A program made the position numbers and the translations under genes. Below are positions 49,913 to 58,269 of a DNA stretch of 64,000 nucleotides, in pieces (the first letter of the stretch is position 1; every line of letters starts with the position of its first letter). The stretch comes from Strigamia acuminata. Its lineage: Eukaryota > Arthropoda > Chilopoda > Geophilomorpha > Linotaeniidae. Under the pieces are notes generated by a model. The model saw only the letters and a program-made list of their open reading frames with translations. It was not told the DNA's origin and did not search any database. The DNA lies in contig OX442315.1 in assembly GCA_949358305.1 (NCBI GenBank), positions 32,080,427 through 32,144,426 of the forward strand, given 5' to 3'.

Positions 49913-50122
49913 ATGAAGCAGTACTTATTTCTTATTTTTACAATTATGATGTATGGGTTAAATAAAGTATATGCCGGATGTTATTGGGCTGGAACAGCAC
50001 CATTCTGCAACGGTCAATGCAACCGAGGATTCCTTGTTTGTCGATACAATAAAGCCGGCGATGGCAAACTTTGTATATCTGGAAAGAAAGCATTATGTTG
50101 CACTCAAGCTTGGGAATGTTAA
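49913..50122 (+). CDS. Small secreted eight-cysteine peptide (GTAPFC type)
   Basis: ATG at 49,913 lies one base after a strong acceptor (TTTATATTACAG), so a non-coding first exon should lie upstream. The 69-residue product has a signal peptide (about residues 1-21, MKQYLFLIFTIMMYGLNKVY) and a mature part of about 48 residues with cysteines at 23, 32, 36, 43, 54, 62, 63 and 69: C-x8-C-x3-C-x6-C-x10-C-x7-CC-x5-C. The phrase YWAGTAPFCNGQC together with GDGK-C-SGKKALCC matches, to my knowledge, an uncharacterised secreted cysteine-rich domain found in invertebrates. The function is unknown; an extracellular, possibly defence-related role is inferred from its neighbours only. A polyadenylation signal follows 36 nt after the stop. 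Confidence 0.75.
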   Translation: MKQYLFLIFTIMMYGLNKVYAGCYWAGTAPFCNGQCNRGFLVCRYNKAGDGKLCISGKKALCCTQAWEC

Positions 50123-50158
50123 CTTGTATTATCCTACTGTAGGTAGACATATTTATCT

Positions 50159-50164
50159 AATAAA
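50159..50164 (+). terminator. Polyadenylation signal AATAAA
   Basis: AATAAA lies 36 nt after the stop codon of the eight-cysteine peptide gene, a normal distance for the end of a short 3' UTR. Confidence 0.6.
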
Positions 50165-50369
50165 ATAGGTAGTTTTGAGAATTTGGAAATCGTTATTACG
50201 TTCTAATTTATTGTGGAGTGTAAAAATGAGTTGTCAGGACAAATAGATATTTATTGTCTCTTTTGCCACGAATAACTCTGGACATTTTAAATAATTGAAA
50301 TGTCTTGCTGGTGGAAAGTGGAAACACAAAAGCTTACAAGTGTATGACAAGTTCAAACCATGAACAAAG

Positions 50370-50567
50370 AATAACATGGACACGTATCCACATGTTCAGT
50401 GCGTTTTATGTCACCGATGGCGCCACATAATGTATAGCCGCACTATATTCTGGGATGACAACAGGTAACAAACATTCTTAGTTGGCAAAACAATGCATGA
50501 CATGTGATTGCTGTCACAGAACAACGAATCAATAAGAAATAACACACAGATACGTGTCCATGTTATT
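50370..50567. mobile_element. MITE with ATACGTGTCCATGTTATT termini
   Basis: AATAACATGGACACGTATC (50,370-50,388) and GATACGTGTCCATGTTATT (50,549-50,567) are perfect 19-bp inverted ends. The left arm continues CACATGTTCAGTGCGTTTT, as in the isolated arm at 32.8 kb. The element is non-coding. Confidence 0.7.
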
Positions 50568-50577
50568 TTCGTTCATG

Positions 50578-50760
50578 TACAGTCGTGGACGAAAAAACTT
50601 CCTTTCAGCATAGCTGTATTAGGTTTATCTACTAGGTTAAGGCAAGACAAGAGACTGGGTCAAGATTGATGTCATTGAATCTCAATGGATTTTTATGCCA
50701 CCTGGTAAATAAACTTAAAACAGCTAAACTGAAGGAAAGTTTTTTTTGTCCACGACTGTA
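50578..50760. mobile_element. Tc1/mariner-like MITE, uninterrupted copy
   Basis: TA-CAGTCGTGGACGAAAAAACT at the left and TTTTTTTGTCCACGACTG-TA at the right are inverted ends with TA on both sides. It is the intact sister of the interrupted copy at 18,475-19,096. Confidence 0.75.
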
Positions 50761-51086
50761 CATCTCACCCCAAATTGGCTGGCCTTATTACCTTTATTTG
50801 CGTAAGTGCTTTTGTTAGATTTGTTTCTTTTTTCTTTTGTTTATTCTGTTTGTTAACCCCGTGTCCTCCCCCTTGTAGGCATCAGCTGTTGGTGAGCACC
50901 CAAGTCCTGAACTGGCCCGGCGGGATACCGTGTGACGCTGCGAATTTTTTTCCCTTTGTTGTGGCCTGGACTTCATCCCTCAACCTAGCCAAGAGAAAAT
51001 ATTTTTTAAAATTATTCCAGCTTGCTTAAAGGTCAACCTTGAGAATGACCTACTATCACCACATGTGGTGCTGCTGGGTCAGCACC
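50761..51086. repeat. Dispersed repeat with a hairpin cluster at its 3' side
   Basis: It starts with a tag of about 23 bp (CATCTCACCCCAAATTGGCT then GG) that recurs at 57,945-57,965. The end holds closely spaced self-complementary segments: GGTCA/TGACC (51,031-51,050), the 14-bp palindrome CACCACATGTGGTG (51,057-51,070) and GGTGCTG/CAGCACC (51,067-51,086). A frame of 84 codons through it is not recognisable. Confidence 0.5.
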
Positions 51087-51852
51087 GAAAATAACAAATA
51101 AATGAACTTTTTCACATTATGACGATTGACTTTGCGAGATACAAATTGCTTAACAATTAAAATAGGAACTCGTGTGAAAGTGTAAAAATACGAAGGCTTG
51201 TGATTTCTCAAATCATATGACAGTTTATTACGAACGGAATTTATATAAAACTATGCCTACAAATGGCTAAGATAACTTATCGTTAAAATATACAATCGGT
51301 TGGCAAAAGCCCTATAATAATATCACTTGCGGTTTTCAGTCTCGTAATAAGAATGTGTATTTTTCTTATTACGGTGACGTAAAAGATGTCGTCTGAATAT
51401 GGTTCTGGCTTCCAAATGGTCCTGGTCGGTTCTAAATAGGTGTGTAATGGTTAGGCTTGGGTGAGTTATATCCGAGAGGTGCGGTTGACTTTTCCGCAAT
51501 CATCACACATGAAATTATTATACGAATAATAATTACAAAGCGCGGTTAAAATATGACAAAACAATTGGAATAAATATGCGTGTAAATTCTATGGAATTAA
51601 ACATGATATTGTATTCTCGATGCTGAATAAATAACTGTAAAAATTAAGAAATAATTAAAATAGCGCCGAGCTATTTTTGCCCCTAGTGCAATCAACATTT
51701 AAGCCTTGCTCAAATGTTCCATCGTCCAACAACGAATTGAATACAGAAGTTTCTCGCAGGAAAGGTTATCCATTGCCGGGAAATTACTCCGCTCGGTTCT
51801 GGCTGGCAGGAGAGTAACCGAGAAATTACTCCACGTCGATTACTCTGATAAT
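51087..51852. other. Non-coding stretch
   Basis: No gene is recognised. The last 150 bp (GGAAATTACTCCGCTCGG, GAGAAATTACTCCACGTCG) introduce the degenerate tandem repeat that follows. Confidence 0.4.
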
Positions 51853-52165
51853 GCGTCTGTGAAATATAAATACTCCACTCTAGATTCTACATTACCAATG
51901 CGTCTGTGAATTTTACTCCACTCTAGATTCTGCATTCTACAACGGAATGTTGGCATGAAGCTGGAGGGAGTGCATCTGTGGGTTGTACCCCACTCTAGAT
52001 ACTACACTTAAATGTGTCTGTGAATCTCTCCACTCTAGTTACTACATTTCTACAACGAGATGTTGGCATGAAGAGGCGGGCAGTGTGTCTGTGAGTCTTC
52101 TACCCACTCTAGATACTTACACTAAATACAAAGTATTTCTACAACGGATTGTCGGAACGCAGAAA
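51853..52165. repeat. Degenerate tandem repeat, five units
   Basis: The phrases GCGTCTGTGAAT...CCACTCTAGATTCTACA and, in alternate units, TCTACAACGGAATGTTGGCA recur at 51,853, 51,898, 51,971, 52,012 and 52,083, giving short (about 41-45 bp) and long (about 71-73 bp) units in alternation. It may be a minisatellite or the repetitive leader or LTR of a decayed retroelement. Confidence 0.6.
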
Positions 52166-52273
52166 AGTATAATATGTGCTCAAGTAAATATCAGTATCAG
52201 AACAAAAACAAGAACAAGAGCAAGTATATCCGGTTTGCACTGGAATATATACTTGGTGAGGAGAATAGCTGTT

Positions 52274-52504
52274 CAGTGATCCAATGGGATCACTGGGCAC
52301 CTAAATTCATCCAATCCTAGATCACAGGAAGTGGATACTCAGAACATAGTCTTCTACTAGGTCCACTACAGGAACTGGATACGCAGGACACATTTTGGAT
52401 TAAGTCCCTTTGACTATAATCCAAAAGGAGTCCAACTCACAGTGGGTGATGAAGGGTGACTTCACCAGGTGTAAAGTTTGCACATAATTCAATAGAATTA
52501 TGTG
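52274..52504. repeat. Hairpin cluster upstream of the cGAS-like gene
   Basis: Perfect stems: CAGTGATCC/GGATCACTG (52,274-52,295, loop AATG), TTTTGGATTA/TAATCCAAAA (52,393-52,426, loop 14), CACATAATTC/GAATTATGTG (52,481-52,504, loop AATA). A weaker GGTGA/TCACC stem lies at 52,445-52,466. Confidence 0.6.
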
Positions 52505-52626
52505 ACAAATAAATCAACTAGTATTTAAACATCTAAAAAGTGTTTAATAAATGTCTAAAATTGCAGTGGAATAAAATATATTCACTCAAAAATTGTCGAA
52601 ATTTGAAATTACCGCTAAAACGTACC

Positions 52627-52641
52627 AGCGCCATCTATTGG
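52627..52641 (-). promoter_or_regulatory. CTCF-like word upstream of cGAS-like gene 1
   Basis: AGCGCCATCTATTGG (minus strand CCAATAGATGGCGCT) differs from the CTCF core at one position. A related word lies upstream of the second cGAS-like copy (56,894-56,908), so the element predates the duplication. Confidence 0.35.
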
Positions 52642-52854
52642 CGAAATAATCGTCCTAAACTAACAGTGTATGACAGTGTAACCGTCACAAAATGTAAAAA
52701 CAAAATACAGTATATGGGCAGATAAGCAATTTTATTTTAATCAGGATGAACTTGGTTTCAGAATTTTTTTTCCACTTTGAAACAGTTCAGATAAATTTTA
52801 TCGCATTAGCACCATTCTATCGAGAGCAAATTACGTCACACCAAAGTTTAGAAA

Positions 52855-52865
52855 GGGGAAACCCC
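52855..52865. promoter_or_regulatory. Rel/NF-kappaB-type site of cGAS-like gene 1
   Basis: GGGGAAACCCC is a perfectly palindromic kappaB-type sequence, 70 bp upstream of the start codon. The second gene copy has GGGGAAAACCC in the corresponding place. Rel sites of this type drive infection-induced genes in insects; use here is inferred. Confidence 0.5.
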
Positions 52866-52935
52866 GATTGTAGTTTCCTGCCGAGACAGCAGTGCACAAT
52901 ATGTATCTTTCATCAACTAAATAGCATCGAAGGAA

Positions 52936-54851
52936 ATGGCAACATCTCGGTTAACTTCACCTACTCAGGACCTAGATGCCGAATTGACAAGACATCTTAT
53001 AAAAATCCAGGACGAAAAATTGGAATTAAGTAGACAAGTTGCAAAAAAAAATGTAAAGATCGTGGAAAAGACAATCGAATCTCTCATCAGTGCAATGAAG
53101 AACACAGATAAATTGTTTGGTAATATTTATCAACGTATAATTTATACGGGAAGTTATTATGAAGGCCTTAGAGTGAAAGACCCAAACGAATTTGATCTAA
53201 ATATGGTGCTCACTTTGCCATCTAAATTTCGTAAGGAAGAAGACTTCGAGGTATTTTGTTGATTATAGTTATTATTTGTATTAATTTTCTTGATACTTTT
53301 TTCTTTTAAAGTTAACCATGTCGGATGATGCATCTGGTTTTTTTAAGTTTCGCATAAAACGTGATCCAATGCAAATTGAATCAAGAAAAAATCCAGATTG
53401 GTACGATTTTTTTTCAGAAGACGAAATTCTACTCAGATCTAAAGTTCAAAGTTGGATTCATAGTGTGACTACAAAAGCCATGGATTCACCAGATTTCAAA
53501 CAGCATTGCGATGAAGAAGACATAAATGTAATAAATGCAAATTTATAAATTATTCAAACTTTAACCCTCTAAACTTTATGACAGATTAATCGGAGACAAA
53601 GTGGACCTGCTTTTACTTATAACATAACAACAAGTGATGGACGACAGATTGATGTGGATCTTGTTCCTGTCATAAGATTACCTGCAGATTATCCAATCCC
53701 AAAAGAAATCCACCAATCTAATAGATTTAAGGAGTTGGCTGAAGTGGTGCAGAAAAGCTCTATAATAAATCGCCAAATATATTCATCTTTTGATTTTTAG
53801 TACCAAGAATGGTGTTTAGTTCCCAAGCAGCATTCCAAAAACATTGAAAAAAGTCAAGACTTTCTATGGCGAATATCATTCCCTGAAGCAGAAAAAAAAT
53901 TGCTTCCGAGTGATGACCATGTATGTGTGAAAACATTAATTAAACTGTTTAAGGTATAGAATCGGTGTAGTATTTAGTAAACACAAAATTTTATTTTATT
54001 TTTGACTGTTTCAGTTACTAAGAGATACAGAAAATTGGAAACCAATAGCGAGCTACTATATTAAGACACTCTTCTTGCTGGAATTGGATGGACCTGCACG
54101 TCTGAACGACGATTTGACAGGAATGTTACAATATGTAAAACATTGCATTATAAATTTTGAAGCTGTACTTTTATTTTTGTTTGTTTTATCTTTGGGCTTT
54201 TTATAGCTTGAATTACACCGGAAACCTGAATACAAAGCAGAAGATTGGCAACAGCAGCAGATGGGAACATTGTTTAAGAAGGTATCATTGAATTTATATT
54301 AATATTCTATCGTAATGCTGTTGAGTGAGCATGTCAAGAAACTAAAGATATTCTTTCCTAAACCGGAAAAGTTAAAAATACAAATACCGTATTTTATTGA
54401 TTAAGACCCGCGGCTCTTATTCAAACTTGCCATTTTTGTCAGCAATTACAATTTCGGTTCTTCGTTTGTTACATTTGTTTAATGTAACAAACGAAGTCTG
54501 AACTGAACGTCACAAACGAAGCGAACGTTCATCTTTCGTGAGGTAAAATACGGAAACAATACCGTACTTTTGAAAAAATACGGTATTCTTGGTGTCTCAG
54601 CCACGGCTACTATTCGAGGGCGACTCTTAATTGATAAAATACGGTACTTTACCATTTTTTCATTCCAGATGTTGAATAAATTGAAATTTGCATTGGACGA
54701 CAAATATCTGAGTTATTACTTCGTTAGGAGTGCGAATTTGTTGGCTAGCATGGACGAAGATAATGCAAAAAATATTTCAAACCGTATTGCTAAAATTCTA
54801 AAAGACATCTCTGCTAACCCTGAAAATGTCACCAAAATATTTTGTCTGTAG
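52936..54851 (+). CDS. cGAS-like receptor (Mab-21 nucleotidyltransferase), intact
   Basis: Seven exons (52,936-53,250; 53,312-53,527; 53,585-53,746; 53,801-53,953; 54,015-54,134; 54,207-54,281; 54,669-54,851) join in phase 0 at every border to give 407 residues, the usual size of invertebrate cGAS-like receptors. The catalytic signature is complete: GS at 72-73 (TGSYYEGLRV), EFDLNMVL with E85 and D87, and IDVDLVP with D202. Further Mab-21 hallmarks are W235 in YQEWCLVPK, then HVCVKTLIKLFK and SYYIKTLFLLEL. I see no cysteine-rich zinc thumb of the vertebrate cGAS kind, so a dsRNA-type ligand is more likely than DNA, though that is inference. Such proteins make cyclic dinucleotides that activate STING. 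The last intron carries a MITE, and the exon 3 donor is weak (GTGCAG at 53,747; an upstream GTGGTG is possible). A kappaB-type site precedes the gene. Confidence 0.85.
54385..54646. mobile_element. MITE in the last intron of the cGAS-like gene
   Basis: Inverted termini TACCGTATTTTATTGATTAA (from 54,385) and TTAATTGATAAAATACGGTA (ending 54,646) bound about 262 bp. Inside is a perfect 16-bp hairpin, CTTCGTTTGTTACATT/AATGTAACAAACGAAG (54,460-54,475 and 54,481-54,496) with a 5-nt loop. It explains why this intron is 387 nt while the others are about 50-75 nt. Confidence 0.7.
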
Positions 54852-54890
54852 TTTATTATGCTGTATTATGTATTATGCCTGTATTTGCTA

Positions 54891-55007
54891 TTTTATGTCA
54901 TTGGGCTAATAATATATTCTTTTATGTCATTGGGCTAATAATATATTCTTTTATGTCATTGGGCTAATAATTATATTCTTTTATGTCATTAGGCTACTTA
55001 TATTCTT
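54891..55007 (+). repeat. Tandem repeat of 29-30 bp in the 3' region of the cGAS-like gene
   Basis: Four units starting TTTTATGTCATTGGGCTAAT at 54,891, 54,920, 54,949 and 54,979. The last unit is diverged. They begin 40 nt after the stop codon, so they probably lie in the 3' UTR. Confidence 0.8.
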
Positions 55008-55108
55008 TTATGCATTAGGAATTATAAAACATTTTTAGATCATGATGTTATGAAGAATGGTATAAAAATTACGATGTTTTCATAATATTTAAGAAAACAT
55101 TGAATAAG

Positions 55109-55481
55109 TGTTATGTCTCGAGCATAACATAATATTATCGTATCTACATTAAACAATGTAAAGGTTGCTAGGGGATGTCCTAGCAACCTATACTCTTTCC
55201 GAACTCAAGAAGAACCTTGGAAGCTGGGCTCCCATTGGCCTACTTGGAACTGCAATGCAACTACTGCTACACTAGTGAGATAGCTCGGCCAATGGGAGCC
55301 CAGCTTCCAGGGCTCTTCTTGAGTTCGGAAAGAGTATACACACACTTCTCAGTTATAATAAAGAAGAAATGTTGTCGGCCTTACATCTTGTCTTGATTTC
55401 TCAATGGAGCTGAGTTCATGACGACTCAGCCCCAGACCTTAATGCAGTTAGAAACTACAAATTCAACACTGGCGCAGTCGA
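55109..55481 (+). mobile_element. LTR plus primer-binding site of a deleted Ty3/gypsy-type element
   Basis: The sequence starts TGTTATGTCTCGAGCATAAC, ends ...TTCAACA at 55,468, and is followed one base later by TGGCGCAGTCGA (55,470-55,481), a primer-binding site of the kind used by 17.6/297-like elements. A polyadenylation-like AATAAA near 55,358 is consistent with an LTR. No gag or pol follows, so the body has been lost. A fold-back of family A type and a perfect 10-bp hairpin (55,163-55,188) lie inside the LTR. Confidence 0.45.
55189..55338. mobile_element. Fold-back family A-related, copy 4
   Basis: TATACTCTTTCCGAACTCAA then GAAGA...GGGCTCCCATTGGCC is matched by the inverted arm ending at 55,338. 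The framework (TATACTCTT, ACTCAAGA, CCCATTGGCC) is that of copies 1 and 2, but the words between differ, and again both arms carry the same variant. A centre with CTAGTGAGATAGCTCGGCC recalls copies 1 and 2. Confidence 0.65.
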
Positions 55482-56893
55482 TTAGAGATGATGAACCTGA
55501 AACTAAAGAAACTAAATTCTTACATCAAGTCAATTGCAATGAAATTATCTCAAATTTTTAATAACAAAAATTTAAAAAAAAATTTATTGTAGTATGAAGC
55601 AGTCCGAATTTATTAATTTTGCAATACTTGTAATGGCTTTTATTGGACATGTCTTACATCGCAACACCAAGTTAAGACAGCTAGTCTTACTCTGTGCATC
55701 AATAACAGTTGTTTATCGTGACACCCAGTCAAATGGTAGCAATCAATCTGTTTAACAATTACACATTTTCCAGGTTTGTCAAAATCAAAACTGTTTTATT
55801 TATTTAAATTTGTTTTCAATTTATATCATTTTAGGGTTTTAATTAGATAATTTCAGTCATTTAATCATACAAGTTTGGGGTATTTTATCTAACCATATTT
55901 AAACATAATTAACCATTTAGGTCACATTTTGTTTACATTTTGAGTTTGTGTGGTCTTTACTTTTAGAGTGACCCCTCAAAATTTGAGGAGGAATTTGGTG
56001 TTCTGTTTTGTTTTCCCCCTTCCTTGTATAAGCAACTGTCATGACACCCACCCTATAGTGCCACACACATTGAAATAAAGTTAGAAACTAGTCTCAACTA
56101 GTCTCACATTTTTAACAGACCAGTCAAGTGTCTCTTCAAATTAGATTTGATCACCATTAATCGAAGACTGTATTTCCCCATATTTCCCCATCCAAATCGG
56201 AAAGGGTTGTAGGTAAGTTTAATGCTAGCAAAATCGCTTGTAAGTCGATAAATGAACGGGAAAAATTACTTAAACGGTTGAACATACGGTAAAACAAGTG
56301 TTTACTCTATGAAGTATACGAGTCGAACTGAATTCGAAAATCATAAAGATACATGAGCGCGCGCAATACACACGTTTTCAAACACGTTACAATGGGGCGT
56401 ATTTACTGGCACAAAAAATGAAATCGCAACTTTGAAAATCGCAACTTTTTAAATCGCGATAAGGTATACTTCCAATCAAAATTCCACAAGGTTGGGTGCC
56501 GCGAAGCCAGGCTGTTGCGAATTGGTTTTCCGCAATTCGCCGTATAAATTCATTAAAAAAAATATCACGAAATTTAAATCACAAAAGAAAGTAAACAATT
56601 TAAATTCGCGATTTTTTTTTATTCAGTCATTTCGCGATATAATTAATACTCCCACGTGAGAAAAATTGCGATTACGTCGATTCGCGATGTGTCACTTTAG
56701 CAATTTTTAGACTTACAAATTTGCCATATGGCATTATGGCGGTATAATGCATTGAATTCAGTAATCACTACTTTTGCGATAGCTGAATTTTGCGATTTAT
56801 ATCAAATATCTGCTTTTAGTTACTTAAAATTACGTAAATAGATACATTTTATATTTATTCAATCTTAACTTGAAATTCGCGCTATTTACAAAC
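55482..56893. other. Non-coding stretch between the two cGAS-like copies
   Basis: No gene is recognised. At 56,410-56,700 the words ATCGCGA/TCGCGAT and AATCGCAA recur in both orientations, which suggests another word-built repeat, but its borders are unclear. Confidence 0.4.
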
Positions 56894-56908
56894 AGCGCCA
56901 CCTATTGA
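56894..56908 (-). promoter_or_regulatory. CTCF-like word upstream of cGAS-like copy 2
   Basis: AGCGCCACCTATTGA differs from the corresponding word at 52,627 by two bases and from the CTCF core by about two. It is useful mainly as evidence that the upstream region was duplicated with the gene. Confidence 0.3.
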
Positions 56909-56960
56909 CAAACTTTGTAACGTATTTAATAAGAAGGCGTAATCGTCCAAGTTTTAAAAA

Positions 56961-56971
56961 GGGGAAAACCC
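56961..56971. promoter_or_regulatory. Rel/NF-kappaB-type site of cGAS-like copy 2
   Basis: GGGGAAAACCC, a strong kappaB-type word, lies 131 bp upstream of the ATG, embedded in TTTTAAAAAGGGGAAAACCC that parallels TTTAGAAAGGGGAAACCCC upstream of gene 1. Confidence 0.5.
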
Positions 56972-57102
56972 TGTCGTACAACAAAAGTTATTTAATCAAC
57001 TCCCACCAGCTGTTTCTATTGTATGTTTAAATAGTGGTAAGTTGATCTCAATTCTCAAGCTGCTACTCCAAACAATTTTTAAAAAAAACTTCTGTTTATA
57101 AA

Positions 57103-57552
57103 ATGGCAACTGCAGCTGGAATTCCAGGTTCAAATGTCGAGTTGAAAAACCAACTCATTGCGATTGCCAACTCCGACAGAATTCAACTGAAGAAAAAGGA
57201 ATCGAGTGAAAATGAAAGAATCGTTGAAGCTACAGTCAAGGAAATTATCAAGGAAATGAGAAAACTGGATCAGCTTTTCAACGACCTGTATCAACGCCCA
57301 GTTTACACGGGAAGTTACTGGGATAGCCTTCGAATTGGAAGTGCCACCGAGTTTGACCTTAATATGGTTCTACGGTTACCATTTAAAGATGATGTCATCC
57401 TGTTTTCCTTTGTTTTTAATTTTCTAGATTATTATGTCGCCAGTGGCACCTGCTTTTCTCCAGTACCATCAATGTATAAAGACAAATGCTCTTATCGTCA
57501 AAAGTTGACGGACTTTTTTGATAAGGACAACGACTTACTCAGATCGGCTTAA
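57103..57552 (+). pseudogene. Decayed second cGAS-like gene
   Basis: Exon 1 (57,103-57,393, 97 codons) is well preserved: LYQRPVYTGSYWDSLRIGSA followed by TEFDLNMVLRLP keeps the GS and E-x-D catalytic motifs and aligns with exon 1 of gene 1. After LPFKDD the expected donor is degraded (GTCATC). The acceptor TTTTCTAG at 57,427 would leave an intron of only 34 nt. The exon 2 counterpart (MSPVAPAFLQYHQ, then DFFDKDNDLLRS) is split by a one-base frameshift and ends at TAA 57,550-57,552. Exons 3-7, including the third catalytic Asp, were not found; only a possible QSGPAF trace near 57,587. Tandem duplication followed by decay is the simplest reading. A truncated product of exon 1 is possible. Confidence 0.7.
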
Positions 57553-57947
57553 TTTACTTTATCTGCCTCTCGACGGCCCCCTACAATCGGGCCCAGCATT
57601 CCCAAAAGGCAAACCCCTTCTTCGACAAAAAAGTGCAAGCATGGAAACTTTCATGTGTCTGCAGGGGCAGATCTGCATTGAAACGAATGAAGCTTCAGAG
57701 CTCGTAATCCTATAGAGGGGCCACGAAAGTCAGAAGCGACTTTATTCTGCACGAGAAAGTGTTTTTAAAAAATAATTTAAAAAAAATGATATAGTGTGTG
57801 GTGATCTCGATCTATGTTGTATCTTTTTGTTAATAAAATTCACCACGTAAAAATATTTGAATTCGTATTTTTACACACTTTGGTTTGGCACGCCACAAAC
57901 CAAGTCATGTGACTACTCTGTAGGTGGTGTAAACTCCCTAGGCACAT

Positions 57948-58138
57948 CTCACCCCAAATTGGCTGGGTGAGCCGTTAATTAACCGTCTTGGTGCAACAAG
58001 TCCTTTGTTGCACTAAAATGAGCTCATTATGGAGGTCTATTGCTTAGACCTGAAGTGTGCCAAGCTCAAATTGAGAGTTTTGGCACACTTTTGCTGTAGA
58101 TTCGAGACGACTGCTTTCTTTGCACTATTCGTGCAAAG
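57948..58138. repeat. Array of six head-to-tail hairpins
   Basis: Perfect stems in order: CTCACCC/GGGTGAG (57,948-57,971); GTTAATTAAC palindrome (57,974-57,983); GTGCAACAA/TTGTTGCAC (57,991-58,013, loop 5); AGGTCTA/TAGACCT (58,033-58,051, loop 5); AAGTGTGCCAA/TTGGCACACTT (58,053-58,090) enclosing CTCAAATTGAG; CTTTGCAC/GTGCAAAG (58,118-58,138, loop 5). They occupy most of 190 nt without overlap. The first shares its sequence with 50,761-50,784. Confidence 0.7.
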
Positions 58139-58269
58139 CCAGCACCCGTTTGCGCCGTGTGTATTAGCCATGTTAAAAAGGCAACTTTTACATTAAAAAT
58201 GCAATTAATACAGTGATTGTTGAAATTATCAGTATTTACCTTAGACCGGGCAAACATTTACATTAAAAA

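Noticed and set aside
57518-57715. Frame with QSGPAF as exon 3 of the second cGAS-like gene
   Set aside because: Only six residues match. The rest, including the IDVDLVP region, does not align and there is no acceptor, so it was not included in the gene model.
58066-58257. Minus-strand frame as the missing second half of the Tudor domain
   Set aside because: It contains none of the expected Tudor core (such as V-F-DYG) and lies in repeat and hairpin-array DNA.
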